The notes under the pieces: model-generated
Told to the model about the DNA's origin: nothing
What the model saw: only the letters and a program-made list of their open reading frames with translations
Database searches by the model: none
NCBI RefSeq assembly: GCF_005938085.1
Contig: NZ_SMZK01000003.1
Location: forward strand, 62,001-126,000
Direction of reading: 5' to 3'
Length of the DNA: 64,000 bases
Source: Haloterrigena sp. H1
Lineage (GTDB): Archaea > Halobacteriota > Halobacteria > Halobacteriales > Natrialbaceae
Part shown: piece after piece, positions 17,270 through 25,690 of the stretch
How positions within the stretch are numbered: the first letter of the stretch is position 1
Layout: each line of letters starts with the position of its first letter
Program-made: the position numbers and the translations under genes

Positions 17270-18166
17270 ATGTCTAGTAACAACTCGAGTAGCAAGGTCG
17301 TTACGGTCGATGAACAGGCACTCAAACAGGCGGACGAGCAGGCAGTCGATGAAGACGGCTTCCCGGTCGTCGGCGAGACGCCGGAGTTCGAGGCAACAGT
17401 CGAGCAAGAGGTCCAAGCAAAGGTGGATGCGAACCACCCAGACGGAATCGTCGATACAAATGATGAGCGGATCTATGGCGCGACCCTCGAGCAGGAAGAG
17501 CGGATTCGAGCACGAGAGGATGAACTCGAGCGGATCAGTGCCCAGGCCGAGATAGGAACGCAGGAGGGTCGTGAGAGACGGACGCGAACGATCGCTGCGA
17601 ACCAGAACAAAGCGCGGCGTGTGGAATTCCAGAAACGGGCGGCGAGCGTGGACCCAATGGCAGACCCGGAACGAGCGGATCCTCGTACAGAGCTCTCTCG
17701 AGAGCAGTTGGCGGCCGTGAACAAGCAGTCGATGCGACTCGCAAAGCAGTTGGATGGCTGGTCTCGAGCGGCGATTAGCCGGCGGTTGAGTGAGGCCGTC
17801 GTCGGTGGCCAGGACCTGACGAGTGCGGTTGTCAACGTGTTCGAGGAACTGCAGACGGCGCCTGGACACGTCATCCCCATTGGAAAACTCGAGGAGGTCT
17901 CTCGGAAGGAGGTGAGCATCCAAGGGCGTGTCGAAACCTTGTGGGATCCCTCGCATCCGAGTATCGCACAGGTCGGGCTCATCGCAGACGACAGTGGACA
18001 GACACGCGTGACGATCTGGAAGTCATCAGACGCGCCGTGGATCGAGGAAGGCGAGCAGGTGCGAATTCACAAGGCTGCCCGGAACTGGCACGAAGGCCGT
18101 GTTTCACTGGCCGTGACCGGGTGGTCGATGATCCACTTCCCGGAGCGCGGCTGCTGGTGGGAATAG
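17270..18166 (+). CDS. Plasmid DNA-binding protein with C-terminal OB-fold (RPA-like)
   Basis: The 298-residue protein has an acidic N-terminal region, a helical Arg/Glu-rich middle (about residues 70-160), and an OB-fold-like C-terminus (about residues 195-298: IPIGKLEEVSRKEVSIQGRVETLWDPSHPSIAQVGLI, then DDSGQTRVTIW and VRIHKAARNWHEGRVSLAV). This strand order matches RPA-like single-strand-binding domains. Proteins of this type are common on haloarchaeal plasmids. It follows a structured GC-rich region. Confidence 0.7.
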   Translation: MSSNNSSSKVVTVDEQALKQADEQAVDEDGFPVVGETPEFEATVEQEVQAKVDANHPDGIVDTNDERIYGATLEQEERIRAREDELERISAQAEIGTQEGRERRTRTIAANQNKARRVEFQKRAASVDPMADPERADPRTELSREQLAAVNKQSMRLAKQLDGWSRAAISRRLSEAVVGGQDLTSAVVNVFEELQTAPGHVIPIGKLEEVSRKEVSIQGRVETLWDPSHPSIAQVGLIADDSGQTRVTIWKSSDAPWIEEGEQVRIHKAARNWHEGRVSLAVTGWSMIHFPERGCWWE

Positions 18167-18358
18167 CCGTGGCGAAGCCCCTTTTTTGCTGGTGTGAACG
18201 CGGTCACCGCCACCTCCCACCACCTCCACGGTCCGGGCTGCTCACGGCCGATGGCCGTTGCGCTGCCTGGCTTTCGCCACCGCATGAATCCGTCCCACGA
18301 CTTCTTCATTCAGAAGTATGCCTGAAACCGAGTCGAGCAATTCGGTAACTACAGATGC

Positions 18359-18523
18359 TTACTGTTCGATTTCAATTTCGACAAGCGATTTGGTTCCACA
18401 CTGACAATGCGGATACCTTCCCTTCCGTCTTATTTTCCCATCAGGAAGCCGAATAGCAGGATAAACGGCATCACAGTTAGGACAGATGGCGACTATCTCT
18501 TGTCCAGTCCGAGTGTTGCTCAT
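18359..18523 (-). CDS. Small zinc-ribbon protein
   Basis: It encodes 54 residues from the ATG at 18521-18523. It has CPNCDAVYP and HCQCGTK pairs with basic residues between, a minimal zinc ribbon. Neighbours are the OB-fold gene (convergent) and an IS5-type element 67 bp upstream. The function is unknown. Confidence 0.6.
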   Translation of the reverse strand: MSNTRTGQEIVAICPNCDAVYPAIRLPDGKIRRKGRYPHCQCGTKSLVEIEIEQ

Positions 18524-18590
18524 TCGAGATAATCGGGCCGACAACGCCCACACAGATATATCAGTGCGTAGTGACTCATAAAGAGAAATT

Positions 18591-19530
18591 GGCTGTGTTG
18601 AATCACTAGACGGCGGCGGAATGGTTCGCTAAATCGAAGGTCTTGAAGCGGGAGACTTCAGTTGTTCATGACCCAAATCTCCCGCTTCATTGAGGCAGTT
18701 GTGCCGATTGCTCAAAACGTTACTGGCGATGGAGACGAATCCGCCGCCCCAAAAGGTGGCGGCGGATTCGCCGACTATGCCCTTGTTTCCCTGCATTGTC
18801 TGCGGATTTACCTCGATACGTCCTACCGAATGACGATTGACCTGCTCAAGGAGATGCCACAAATAACCGGGGAGATCGGCCTCAGCGCGGCCGATCTCCC
18901 CTCGCCATCCACGTTGTGTAAGGCGTTCGACCGGATCAGCATGAGCGTCTGTCGAGTGTTGCTGCGCCAGTCGGCGCAGCTACACGATCCATCCGAACAC
19001 GCTGCTATCGACGCAACATTCTACGAACGAGATCGTGCGAGCCGCCACTACTGCCAGCGAACGAATTATCGCGTCCAGACGCTCAAAGTCACAAAGCTCG
19101 TCGATACAGCAACGCAGGCTGTACTCGACCTTCACTGTTCGACGACGTTAGAAGGCAGTGACGCGGATCTTTGTGAGCAGATCGCCCGCCGGAACGCGGG
19201 CGATCTGCAGTCACTGGCTGCTGATAAGGGCTATGACAAGCAACAACTCCGAGAACGACTCCGTGAACTCGACATTCGACCGCTGATCAAACACCGGATC
19301 TTCGCGCCGTACGATCACGCGCACAACGCTCGTATTGATGAAGATCGGTATGCTCAGCGGTCAATGACCGAAACCGTCAACTCAGCCGTCAAGCGCTCGC
19401 TCGGCTACGCCGTGCGAGCGCGTACCTGGTATCGAGAGTTCCGTGAAATCGCCCTGATGTGTGTCGTCTATAACATCAAGCAGGCCGTCAAACAGTGAAA
19501 TCCAACGCCGTATGGCGATTCAACACAGCC
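18591..19530 (+). mobile_element. IS5-family insertion sequence, complete, with 8-bp target duplication
   Basis: The ends are inverted repeats: GGCTGTGTTGAATC at 18591-18604 and its exact complement at 19517-19530. GAGAAATT flanks both sides (18583-18590 and 19531-19538), an 8-bp target duplication. The 940-bp unit contains one intact transposase gene. It is intact and potentially active. Its end sequence resembles the ends of the 22306-23421 cassette. Confidence 0.92.
18668..19498 (+). CDS. IS5-family transposase
   Basis: The 276-residue protein starts from the ATG at 18668. The catalytic DDE-type residues are consistent with IS5: D in AAIDATFYERDRAS, D in LAADKGYDKQQL, and E in SMTETVNSAVKRSLGYAVRA, the Y-(2)-R-(3)-E-(6)-K region. 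The C-terminus (REFREIALMCVVYNI) also occurs in the broken copies at 22335-22450 and 23131-23392. It moves the element at 18591-19530. Confidence 0.9.
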   Translation: MTQISRFIEAVVPIAQNVTGDGDESAAPKGGGGFADYALVSLHCLRIYLDTSYRMTIDLLKEMPQITGEIGLSAADLPSPSTLCKAFDRISMSVCRVLLRQSAQLHDPSEHAAIDATFYERDRASRHYCQRTNYRVQTLKVTKLVDTATQAVLDLHCSTTLEGSDADLCEQIARRNAGDLQSLAADKGYDKQQLRERLRELDIRPLIKHRIFAPYDHAHNARIDEDRYAQRSMTETVNSAVKRSLGYAVRARTWYREFREIALMCVVYNIKQAVKQ

Positions 19531-19616
19531 GAGAAATTACAATTATTGTCTTAAGACCTGCATCCTATTGTCCATATGTAAGGTTTTTCACCCCAGAAGC
19601 CGTATGCAGACATGAC

Positions 19617-19811
19617 ATGGATGAAATACCTGAAAACGCCCCTCCAACCGACACTTCGGATCAAAATGAACTTATCCATGTCTTGATTGAAGACCCAGGA
19701 GAAGCTGACAAGTGTGTGTTTTTCCCAGGAAATGCAAGATGTGATGAGCTACATACAAAGTGGATCCTTGCGCTCGAGGATTCGTATGTCCACCTAAAAG
19801 ACGCTCAATAG
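19617..19811 (+). CDS. Small haloarchaeal protein (DUF7511-like)
   Basis: It encodes 64 residues from the ATG at 19617, chosen because an upstream in-frame extension crosses the IS end at 19530. The pattern CVFFPGNARCDELHTKWILALEDSYVHL matches small haloarchaeal proteins of the DUF7511 type. It lies just outside the IS right end. The function is unknown. Confidence 0.6.
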   Translation: MDEIPENAPPTDTSDQNELIHVLIEDPGEADKCVFFPGNARCDELHTKWILALEDSYVHLKDAQ

Positions 19812-19931
19812 TTCGCCTGTACTTATGGCGAGTTTCACAAAGAACTCTGCTACTGTCTCCTGAGAGAGGTTTCTGTGCCCCACGAGTGGGTGAGGGGCAG
19901 TCGGAGTTACTCATTGCCCCTCGTGAACACC

Positions 19932-20117
19932 ATGACTCTCAGAGAGATCTACCAGACAACATTCGACGAAGATGTCCAGCCCAACTCGAGCGCCAGTCCG
20001 TGCCCCAACTGCAACGGACGGGTGACCACCAACGCAGTCGAAACTCGTTGTGAAGACTGTGGATTCCTTCTCGAACCGCAACAATACCAGACCCAGAAAA
20101 GAGTCAATCCCACTTAG
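19932..20117 (+). CDS. Small TFIIB-type zinc-ribbon protein
   Basis: It encodes 61 residues from the ATG at 19932. It has CPNCNGRVTTNAVETRCEDCG, a zinc ribbon of the TFIIB type without the cyclin repeats. Such single-ribbon proteins are frequent in haloarchaea and may modulate transcription. An in-frame ATG at 19875 would add a Pro/Arg leader without similarity. Confidence 0.65.
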   Translation: MTLREIYQTTFDEDVQPNSSASPCPNCNGRVTTNAVETRCEDCGFLLEPQQYQTQKRVNPT

Positions 20118-20192
20118 ATAGAATGCCATTAGTAAAAATCACACAAGTATTGGAACAAGATATTTACTGGAGTAACAACATAGATTTGAATA

Positions 20193-20330
20193 ATGCCAGA
20201 ATGTGATGGCTGTGGCTCTCATGTCACGGAGAACTACTACCGGGTTTTCGCTGTTGATGGTGATCTGCCAGCGTGTATTCATTGTGCCAGCAACCGTGAA
20301 GCTCGAGAAGCAGGACTCCGTCAGCAATAG
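20193..20330 (+). CDS. Very small zinc-finger protein (DUF7563-like)
   Basis: The 45-residue protein MPECDGCGSHVTENYYRVFA... has two Cys pairs (CDGC, CIHC), the pattern of the DUF7563 haloarchaeal micro-proteins. The frame is clean from ATG to TAG. A TATTTACT-like box lies about 30 bp upstream, fitting a leaderless transcript. Confidence 0.6.
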   Translation: MPECDGCGSHVTENYYRVFAVDGDLPACIHCASNREAREAGLRQQ

Positions 20331-20416
20331 CGTCTCAGTGATCTCATTTCCAGATCTTCTCTCTCGAACTGGTGCCTGCATCGAGACGTGAGACAACACG
20401 ATCCACTACCCAGCCA

Positions 20417-21307
20417 ATGACTGACCGAGATTCTGACTTTGAGGAGCTTCGTCCGACCGGCGAAGCGTCGCATATCCCAGATGAAACACTCAGCGAGGAT
20501 GATGACGGCGAACCTGATCGACAGCGGAGTGCGACGGCGACAACTGGATATCCGGATACTCCAGCAGAAGCAGATACCGAGTGTCGCTCCTGTGGCGCAC
20601 CGACCCCACCTGACCAGACCAAGTGCCTGTTCTGTCTCACCAACCATCTCGAGGACTGTTCTTCTGAGACAGACACACCAGCAACAGAGTGGATGCTGCT
20701 TGGCGTCGTCCACATGCTTGTCGAATCGTCGACGTTCTACGGCGCCGTCGCGAAAGGTGCGGCGGCTGCGACGCTTCTTGCGTCGAATGCGACCGAACAG
20801 ACTGTCGACGACTGCACGATCATCTACGATCTCGAGGACGAGCCCGCAGCCCAACTGGCTGATCGGTGGCCCGTGCTTCCTGCTACAGTACGAATCTCGT
20901 CCACTGACGGTGAGCAACTTCTCGCGGCCGCCCGTGATCGAACAACATGGAGTGACCAACTCCACCCAGTCGCAGATAGTGACCACGAGCTGACAACGTA
21001 TCTCTACGATGAAAGTGGATCCGGCATTCGCGACAAGCAGCGACTTGCGACGTTGCTCGACAACGCCGGCAATGATGCGTGGCTAGTTCCTGCAATTGCC
21101 CTCCAACAGGCACCTAAAGAACGTGAACCTGAGCACCAAGACAGTGGCATTCCGACCAAAGACCGCCTCGAGTGTCACCAGTGCGGACGCACAACCGATC
21201 ATCGATTCAGCGATCATGATTCGGTTCCCGACGAAACCTGGACCGGTCACGCAATCTGGGAGTGCCAGGTCTGCGAGATGCCGCGCCATGGGCCGACTCC
21301 AGAATGA
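20417..21307 (+). CDS. Zinc-ribbon accessory protein with two Cys clusters
   Basis: It encodes 296 residues from the ATG at 20417. An early CRSCGAPTPPDQTKCLFCL cluster and a late CHQCGRTTDH...CQVCEMP cluster flank a helical middle (about residues 90-230). No catalytic motif is seen. It is a typical haloarchaeal plasmid gene of unknown function. Confidence 0.6.
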   Translation: MTDRDSDFEELRPTGEASHIPDETLSEDDDGEPDRQRSATATTGYPDTPAEADTECRSCGAPTPPDQTKCLFCLTNHLEDCSSETDTPATEWMLLGVVHMLVESSTFYGAVAKGAAAATLLASNATEQTVDDCTIIYDLEDEPAAQLADRWPVLPATVRISSTDGEQLLAAARDRTTWSDQLHPVADSDHELTTYLYDESGSGIRDKQRLATLLDNAGNDAWLVPAIALQQAPKEREPEHQDSGIPTKDRLECHQCGRTTDHRFSDHDSVPDETWTGHAIWECQVCEMPRHGPTPE

Positions 21308-21330
21308 AACTGAGAGACAGATATACCGAG

Positions 21331-21747
21331 TTAAATCGTATCAAACGACCTGATCACGTCGCTCGTTGAGTACGTCTCGACTAGGTTTTGTTCGTCGAAG
21401 TCAGAATCGTCACTCCAGATAGCAGCATCACTGGCAATCGCACACGCGAGGTACAACACATCGTCAGGATCGGTATCTCCGATTTCCGCTTCTGCTGTTT
21501 CGATAGCCGGATAGAAGTCGTCAGCAGGAACGACCTCAATGTACTGGAACAAGAGGTCGATGAGTTGTGCTACTCGTTCCGGCTCCATTCCGGATTTCTC
21601 TACGATCAGTTCTTCATAATTCTCGATTTCGTCATAAACAAAGGCAGGTGTCAAGAGCTCTGGTTCGAGTGTGACGATGAGTTCCCGTGTTCTCGAATTA
21701 GCAATGAGTGCAGAAATAACGACGTTGGCGTCAATGACCAGCTTCAT
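21331..21747 (-). CDS. PIN-domain toxin (VapC-like)
   Basis: The 138-residue protein has an N-terminal MKLVIDANVVISALI with the first PIN Asp at residue 6, Glu in AFVYDEIENYEEL, D in DTDPDDVLYLACAIA, and D in IWSDDSDF. The pattern is that of VapC-type ribonucleases. It lies 9 bp downstream of its RHH antitoxin on the minus strand. Confidence 0.85.
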   Translation of the reverse strand: MKLVIDANVVISALIANSRTRELIVTLEPELLTPAFVYDEIENYEELIVEKSGMEPERVAQLIDLLFQYIEVVPADDFYPAIETAEAEIGDTDPDDVLYLACAIASDAAIWSDDSDFDEQNLVETYSTSDVIRSFDTI

Positions 21748-21756
21748 TCGTCAAGT

Positions 21757-21987
21757 CTACGCCGACTCTTCTTCGACGCGCTTACGTCCTTGTTCGTTGA
21801 TCTTATTGGCGATTTCCAGAACGTCGCGCTCAGTGAGCTGACTTTCACTAGTGAGTTCGTCCATCATTTCGAGTGCTTCAATCTTCTCTTGGATGGCTTG
21901 GCGCGTAACCTCACTCCAGTTGATCTCCGGATGGTTTTCCATTCGGTCTTTGAGATCGTCATCTACGTTGACCGTGATACTGGGCAT
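21757..21987 (-). CDS. VapB-like RHH antitoxin
   Basis: It encodes 76 residues from the ATG at 21985-21987 (an in-frame ATG at 22003-22005 adds six residues). It starts with PSITVNVDDDLKDRMENHPEINWSEVTRQAI, a ribbon-helix-helix DNA-binding segment, followed by an acidic tail that can cap the PIN domain. It is upstream of vapC on the same strand. Confidence 0.8.
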   Translation of the reverse strand: MPSITVNVDDDLKDRMENHPEINWSEVTRQAIQEKIEALEMMDELTSESQLTERDVLEIANKINEQGRKRVEEESA

Positions 21988-22334
21988 ACAGAAGCCTATG
22001 GACACACAGAATAATGTGTCTTCCGGTCAAATCACAGCCATGTATTCAGGAGTCTCACGCGGAAAAGAACGGTGCCCGTTAGACAATTAAACTGGTAGTT
22101 GGATAGCGGCCTGCCGTTAACTGGTAACAGGTCAGTCCCTCCATGACTGTCGTATCACGTCGTGTTTATCCGCGCCGCGATCGGCTGAGGCGCATTCAAT
22201 GGACCCACGAAACACACCAGGGTACAGACTGCATCGTGCACTCAGTCAACTCAATAATCACGAGGGCGATCAACTGACTGACGCAGACAGAGAACGTGTC
22301 GAGACTGCTCTGTTGAATAGATGCTGAGTCACGG

Positions 22335-22450
22335 TTACAGCGGCTCACACAGTGATTCTATGTTGACGAGGGCGAACGTCAAGACAATTTCACGGAACTG
22401 CCGGTACCGGCCGAGCGCTCGCACGGCATCGCCGAGCGAGCACTTCGACG
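22335..22450 (-). pseudogene. Transposase 3' remnant, left arm
   Basis: Read on the minus strand, this encodes about 38 residues ending LALVNIESLCEPL (stop at 22335-22337), homologous to the IS5 transposase C-terminus GDAVRA..RQFREI of the right arm. It has no 5' part. It forms the left inverted arm of the cassette. Confidence 0.8.
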
Positions 22451-22549
22451 GTTCGTGACCCACTCATTCCATCGAACGTCGCAACCCGAAGGTAGGCACC
22501 GCGTTCGGTACCAACGCTTATTACGGAAAAATTTAATTGTTGGACTGCT

Positions 22550-22981
22550 ATGGTATTAGGCCGACGTTCCCTGCTCGAGTGCGCCGCCGTCCTATCGATT
22601 CCGGTCCTCTCGGGATGTGCCAGTTTCCGGGAGACGCAGGGCGACGAACCCGCTCCGACGCAGTCGAGTGCACAGGGTGCTTCGGACGTCTCCGTGCACA
22701 ACCTCCATGACGAGTCGATCACCGTCTCGATTCGCGTCGAGAACGTCGAGGAGAATCGAAATCAGGAGGAGAAGATTCCGATCGACGAGACGGTGACACT
22801 CAAGTCCGCGGCGACGCACAAGATCAACAACAGAACGCGGTTCGGGTCGGAGTACGCGGTGTCTGTGTCCTTAGAAAGCGGGTACGCAAAGGAGGCGAAC
22901 TGGACGCCCGATAGTGGTGGCGGCCTGCACGTCATTTACGACGGGTCCGACAGTCTCGTCTTCGCCGACGAGTTCGCCTGA
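22550..22981 (+). CDS. Tat-type lipoprotein carried as cassette cargo
   Basis: The 143-residue protein has an N-terminal GRRSLL twin-Arg motif, a hydrophobic stretch and the lipobox LSGC (Cys 23), so a Tat-exported, lipid-anchored protein. The mature part has beta-rich segments (VSVHNLHDESITVSIRVENVEENR, then FGSEYAVSVSLESGY), an Ig-like or DUF-type fold. It lies between two inverted IS arms, so it is the passenger of a mobile unit. Codon use is GC-rich, closer to the core than to its neighbours. Confidence 0.75.
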   Translation: MVLGRRSLLECAAVLSIPVLSGCASFRETQGDEPAPTQSSAQGASDVSVHNLHDESITVSIRVENVEENRNQEEKIPIDETVTLKSAATHKINNRTRFGSEYAVSVSLESGYAKEANWTPDSGGGLHVIYDGSDSLVFADEFA

Positions 22982-23130
22982 GTCGAGGCGACACTCGAAC
23001 TCGAGTTCGACTCTCGCGGCGATTCGTGTGACGGAGCCGCGGTGGCGAACAGTCGATCGGGTTCCGTTCCGTCCCGTCCGCCGGAACGCGGACGACCTGC
23101 TGACCGTGCTGCGGACAACGACTTCTAACA

Positions 23131-23392
23131 CTGGCACACGTAGTACGAGATTTCAGCACTTGACGTCGAGCACCTTGTTCACTACCGTGGCTCATCACCG
23201 AAAGCAGTCGTGAACAACGCTCTCATCCGGGCAAAAGGCTACTCTCAGCGCTGGATGGCCGAGACTTCGTATTCGACAACGAAGCGCTCGGTCGGCGATG
23301 CCGTGCGAGCGTTCGGCTGGTGTCGGCAGTTCCGTGAAATTGTCCTGATGTTCGCCTTCGTCAACATAGAATCAGTGTGTAAGCTGCTGTAA
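23131..23392 (+). pseudogene. Transposase 3' remnant, right arm
   Basis: It encodes about 86 residues of an IS5-type transposase C-terminus (DVEHLVHYRGSSPKAVVNN, then TKRSVGDAVRAFGW and RQFREIVLMFAF), with the stop at 23390-23392. The 5' two thirds and the catalytic Asp residues are absent. It is the right arm of the cassette and a longer copy than the left arm. Confidence 0.8.
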
Positions 23393-23469
23393 CCGTAACT
23401 CAGCATCTATTCAACAGAGCAGTCGAGACAGCAACGGCGCTCTTGGAAGAAGTGAGTCTTCTCACTTGA

Positions 23470-23778
23470 CCAGAGCGCGGTGAATCTACTGATACCCACA
23501 TTGATTCCTAACCGAGCGGGTCATAGGATCGGTCACGGACCCATTTGACGCTGTAGTGAACAGTCAGTACAGGGCAAGCAGGTGCCGAAGTGGCTATCGA
23601 TCTATCCGAGCTGTGCTAAAAGCCGCCTGCTGAATACTGGATGCGAATGTCACATGAGGTCGGGTTCGACCTGCGACGGTGATGATCGCTCAGTACAGAG
23701 CGTCTCTCTATCGTGACTGGTACGTATCAGAGAATGTCCGACCTGAACCTTCTACTCGTTCGACAGCGTGTACAGCGT
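23470..23778. other. Intergenic, no gene seen
   Basis: The 309 bp between the split small gene and the Lrp-type regulator show no open frame with haloarchaeal composition. In-frame starts at 23713 and 23734 could extend the Lrp-like gene upstream into this gap. Confidence 0.5.
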
Positions 23779-24261
23779 ATGGACGACGAACCACTCAACC
23801 ATATCGACCGCCGAATCCTCCACTTATTGCAGGTGGACGCACGGAGCAAGCGTGATACGGATATCGCTGAGCAAACGGACGTGACTGGCACGACCGTTGG
23901 GAATCGCATTGAGCGCCTCGAAGACCGGGGTATCATTCAGGGCTACCACCCCGACATTGACTACGAACAGGCCGGGTACCCACTCGTCATCCAGTTCGTT
24001 GGCACTGTCTCCGTCACGGATCGGAAATCCACCGCCGAGCAAGCCCTCGACGTGCTGGGTGTCGTGGATGTGAAACAGTTGCTCGCCGGGGAACGAAACA
24101 TTCAGGTTCAGGCCGTGGCCGAATCGACCGACCGCATCGAACAAATCACCGAGGAGCTCGACGACATCGGACTGCAGATTCATCGAAGCGACATTATTTC
24201 CGAGCAAACCACCCAACCGTGGAACCACTTCCATATCGAGCTCGCCGAAGACGAAGAGTAG
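23779..24261 (+). CDS. Lrp/AsnC-family regulator
   Basis: It encodes 160 residues from the ATG at 23779 (earlier in-frame ATGs exist). An N-terminal HTH (IDRRILHLLQVDARSKRDTDIAEQTDVTGTTVGNRIERLEDRG) and the GYHPDIDYEQAGYPLVIQF strand, followed by an RAM-like ligand domain to about residue 155, are clear. It is a single-domain-pair Lrp, probably responding to an amino-acid-like ligand; the target is unknown. Confidence 0.85.
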   Translation: MDDEPLNHIDRRILHLLQVDARSKRDTDIAEQTDVTGTTVGNRIERLEDRGIIQGYHPDIDYEQAGYPLVIQFVGTVSVTDRKSTAEQALDVLGVVDVKQLLAGERNIQVQAVAESTDRIEQITEELDDIGLQIHRSDIISEQTTQPWNHFHIELAEDEE

Positions 24262-24421
24262 CTCGACCACACATAGGTCACTTGTAATCTTTAACTGTGT
24301 CTACCTGTGCTGCGATAATTTCCATATCTAATTTGGGAATATAATCCGGACAGGAGGTCTGGCTTGGGAAGGTCAATTTCCTACAATTAACATATAAATA
24401 ACACTTATGCGATTCGCGTGC

Positions 24422-24796
24422 ATGCATTCATTTGTGACTGGACGACTCGATACCGGAGACGTAAATCAGTTGTTCGACTTGCTCCGGAATCCACGGCGGC
24501 GATACGTCCTGTACTACTTAACCAACCACGCCGATCCAGTGGAATTTGATACTCTTGCCTCCGAACTCGCCGCATGGGAAGCCAACGACACTGGTATGAC
24601 CGCCACCGACGAGACTGTCGAGAGCATTCGGACCACGCTCCATCATATACACCTTCCCAAACTCGCAGACACGGGTGTCGTCACGGTCGATTCTGAGTCA
24701 GAGACTGTCGAACTCTGTGAAATAGATGGGCTCGATACCTTCTTGACCGACACTGCAGAGATTGAGTGGAACAACCAGATTGCCGCTGACGATTGA
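24422..24796 (+). CDS. Haloarchaeal winged-HTH protein (DUF7344)
   Basis: The 124-residue protein has the pattern FDLLRNPRRRYVLYYL at the start, LASELAAWE in the middle, and HHIHLPKLADTGVVTVD, characteristic of DUF7344 wHTH domains. The start at 24422 is preferred over 24407 because the TATA box CATATAAATA (24391-24400) is about 26 bp upstream of it, fitting a leaderless transcript. Confidence 0.8.
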   Translation: MHSFVTGRLDTGDVNQLFDLLRNPRRRYVLYYLTNHADPVEFDTLASELAAWEANDTGMTATDETVESIRTTLHHIHLPKLADTGVVTVDSESETVELCEIDGLDTFLTDTAEIEWNNQIAADD

Positions 24797-25190
24797 ACAC
24801 CGCTGATTTTGCGGTAGGCTGAATTCGGAGTCTCGGAGACGACAATCTCTTAGCGTCTGTGCCGGATGTTACCCCACGTTACTGCTCGCAACGCTCCCCG
24901 GAAGCCGAGATACCTACCAAAAAAGTCGATCAAAGAAGCGCAACGAGATTCCCCTCAGAAATAATTCAATACTGTTCACGATAGATACGTATACCTACTT
25001 ATCTGCCAATTCACCGTGGAAGTGGCTGTAATCAACACCGTGAGAAGACTTCAGACAGTCTCGTTAGACGATTATCTTCCACTCATGCCCGTACTCAGGG
25101 CATTCGAAGGAATATATTACCCCTCCGAGATTGCCGCGCTTACGCGAAACCGCTCCCCGTGTGCCTCCTTGCAATTCAGATAGAGCGCCT
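24797..25190. other. Intergenic with a possible decayed small gene
   Basis: There is no intact gene. On the minus strand near 25064-25150 a short frame ends with FECPEYGHEWKIIV and a stop, like the end of a small zinc-ribbon protein; an upstream ATG lies in another frame, so it may be a frameshifted remnant. The left 200 bp show nothing. Confidence 0.4.
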
Positions 25191-25610
25191 TCATCTCTCC
25201 TCACCGCTCGCCATCTCGTGCGTCGTCGGATCAACCTCCACTACTCCGTAACTGTTGAGAGCCACAGTGTAGCCGTGAAACTCGAACGTGACTCGAGCAT
25301 CTCCTTCGTGACGCCCCTGTGTCAGAGAAGCGCACAGGCTATCGAGGGCGTCTGGATCAATGACCGAGTAAAGAGGTTCGAGGTCTGTGGGGAAGGTATT
25401 CGAAACCGCGGCGACTGCATGAATAATGACCTCACTTGGGAAGTCTTGCCCGTGGTCGTATGTAGCTCGGTATCGGCCGGTCCTCTCATCGTATTCTAAC
25501 GTCCCGATCGAATTGAGACCATCTACAGAAATCGATTTTCGAGCGGGAAGTGAAGAATCACATTCTTGTGCAGCGGATGCATCTGCGGCGTGATCATCTC
25601 CTGCGTTCAT
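25191..25610 (-). CDS. HalOD1 output-domain protein
   Basis: The 139-residue protein has a C-terminal half (SEVIIHAVAAVSNTFPTDLEPLYSVIDPDALDSLCAS...GDARVTFEFHGYTVALNSYGVVEV) that matches the HalOD1 output domain found after sensory domains in haloarchaea. The Ser/Ala-rich N-terminus is a linker without a receiver or PAS domain. It is upstream of and opposite to nothing obvious; the Bat-like regulator is on the same strand about 80 bp upstream. Confidence 0.8.
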   Translation of the reverse strand: MNAGDDHAADASAAQECDSSLPARKSISVDGLNSIGTLEYDERTGRYRATYDHGQDFPSEVIIHAVAAVSNTFPTDLEPLYSVIDPDALDSLCASLTQGRHEGDARVTFEFHGYTVALNSYGVVEVDPTTHEMASGEER

Positions 25611-25690
25611 ACGTCCACAAGTTATCTACGGAATGGCCTTACAGTTATTTCTTATCTCGAAGGGCGTTTAAATACAACCGAGTATCTCTA

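Larger units (their letters stand above)
22306..23421 (+). mobile_element. Cargo cassette bounded by inverted IS5-type 3' ends
   Basis: The unit begins TGCTCTGTTGAATAGATGCT (22306) and ends with the exact inverted complement (to 23421). The arms, about 22306-22450 and 23278-23421, are about 90% identical over roughly 140 bp and both encode the C-terminus of an IS5-type transposase, facing outward-in. The 8-bp duplication GTCGAGAC flanks both sides (22298-22305, 23422-23429). No intact transposase lies inside; the only intact gene is a Tat-type lipoprotein (22550). It would need a transposase supplied in trans. Confidence 0.8.
22199..23469 (+). pseudogene. Small gene split by the 22306-23421 cassette
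   Basis: Joining 22199-22305 to 23430-23469 across one copy of the GTCGAGAC duplication gives a clean 48-residue frame from ATG to TGA, starting MDPRNTPGYRLHRALSQL and ending EEVSLLT. The frame resumes exactly at the junction, which proves insertion by target duplication. The protein is helical and its family is unknown. With the cassette present it is truncated. Confidence 0.75.

Noticed and set aside
25064..25180. Possible small zinc-ribbon gene on the minus strand ending HEWKIIV
   Set aside because: No single frame connects a start to it; the ATG upstream is in a different frame. Kept only as a possible remnant.
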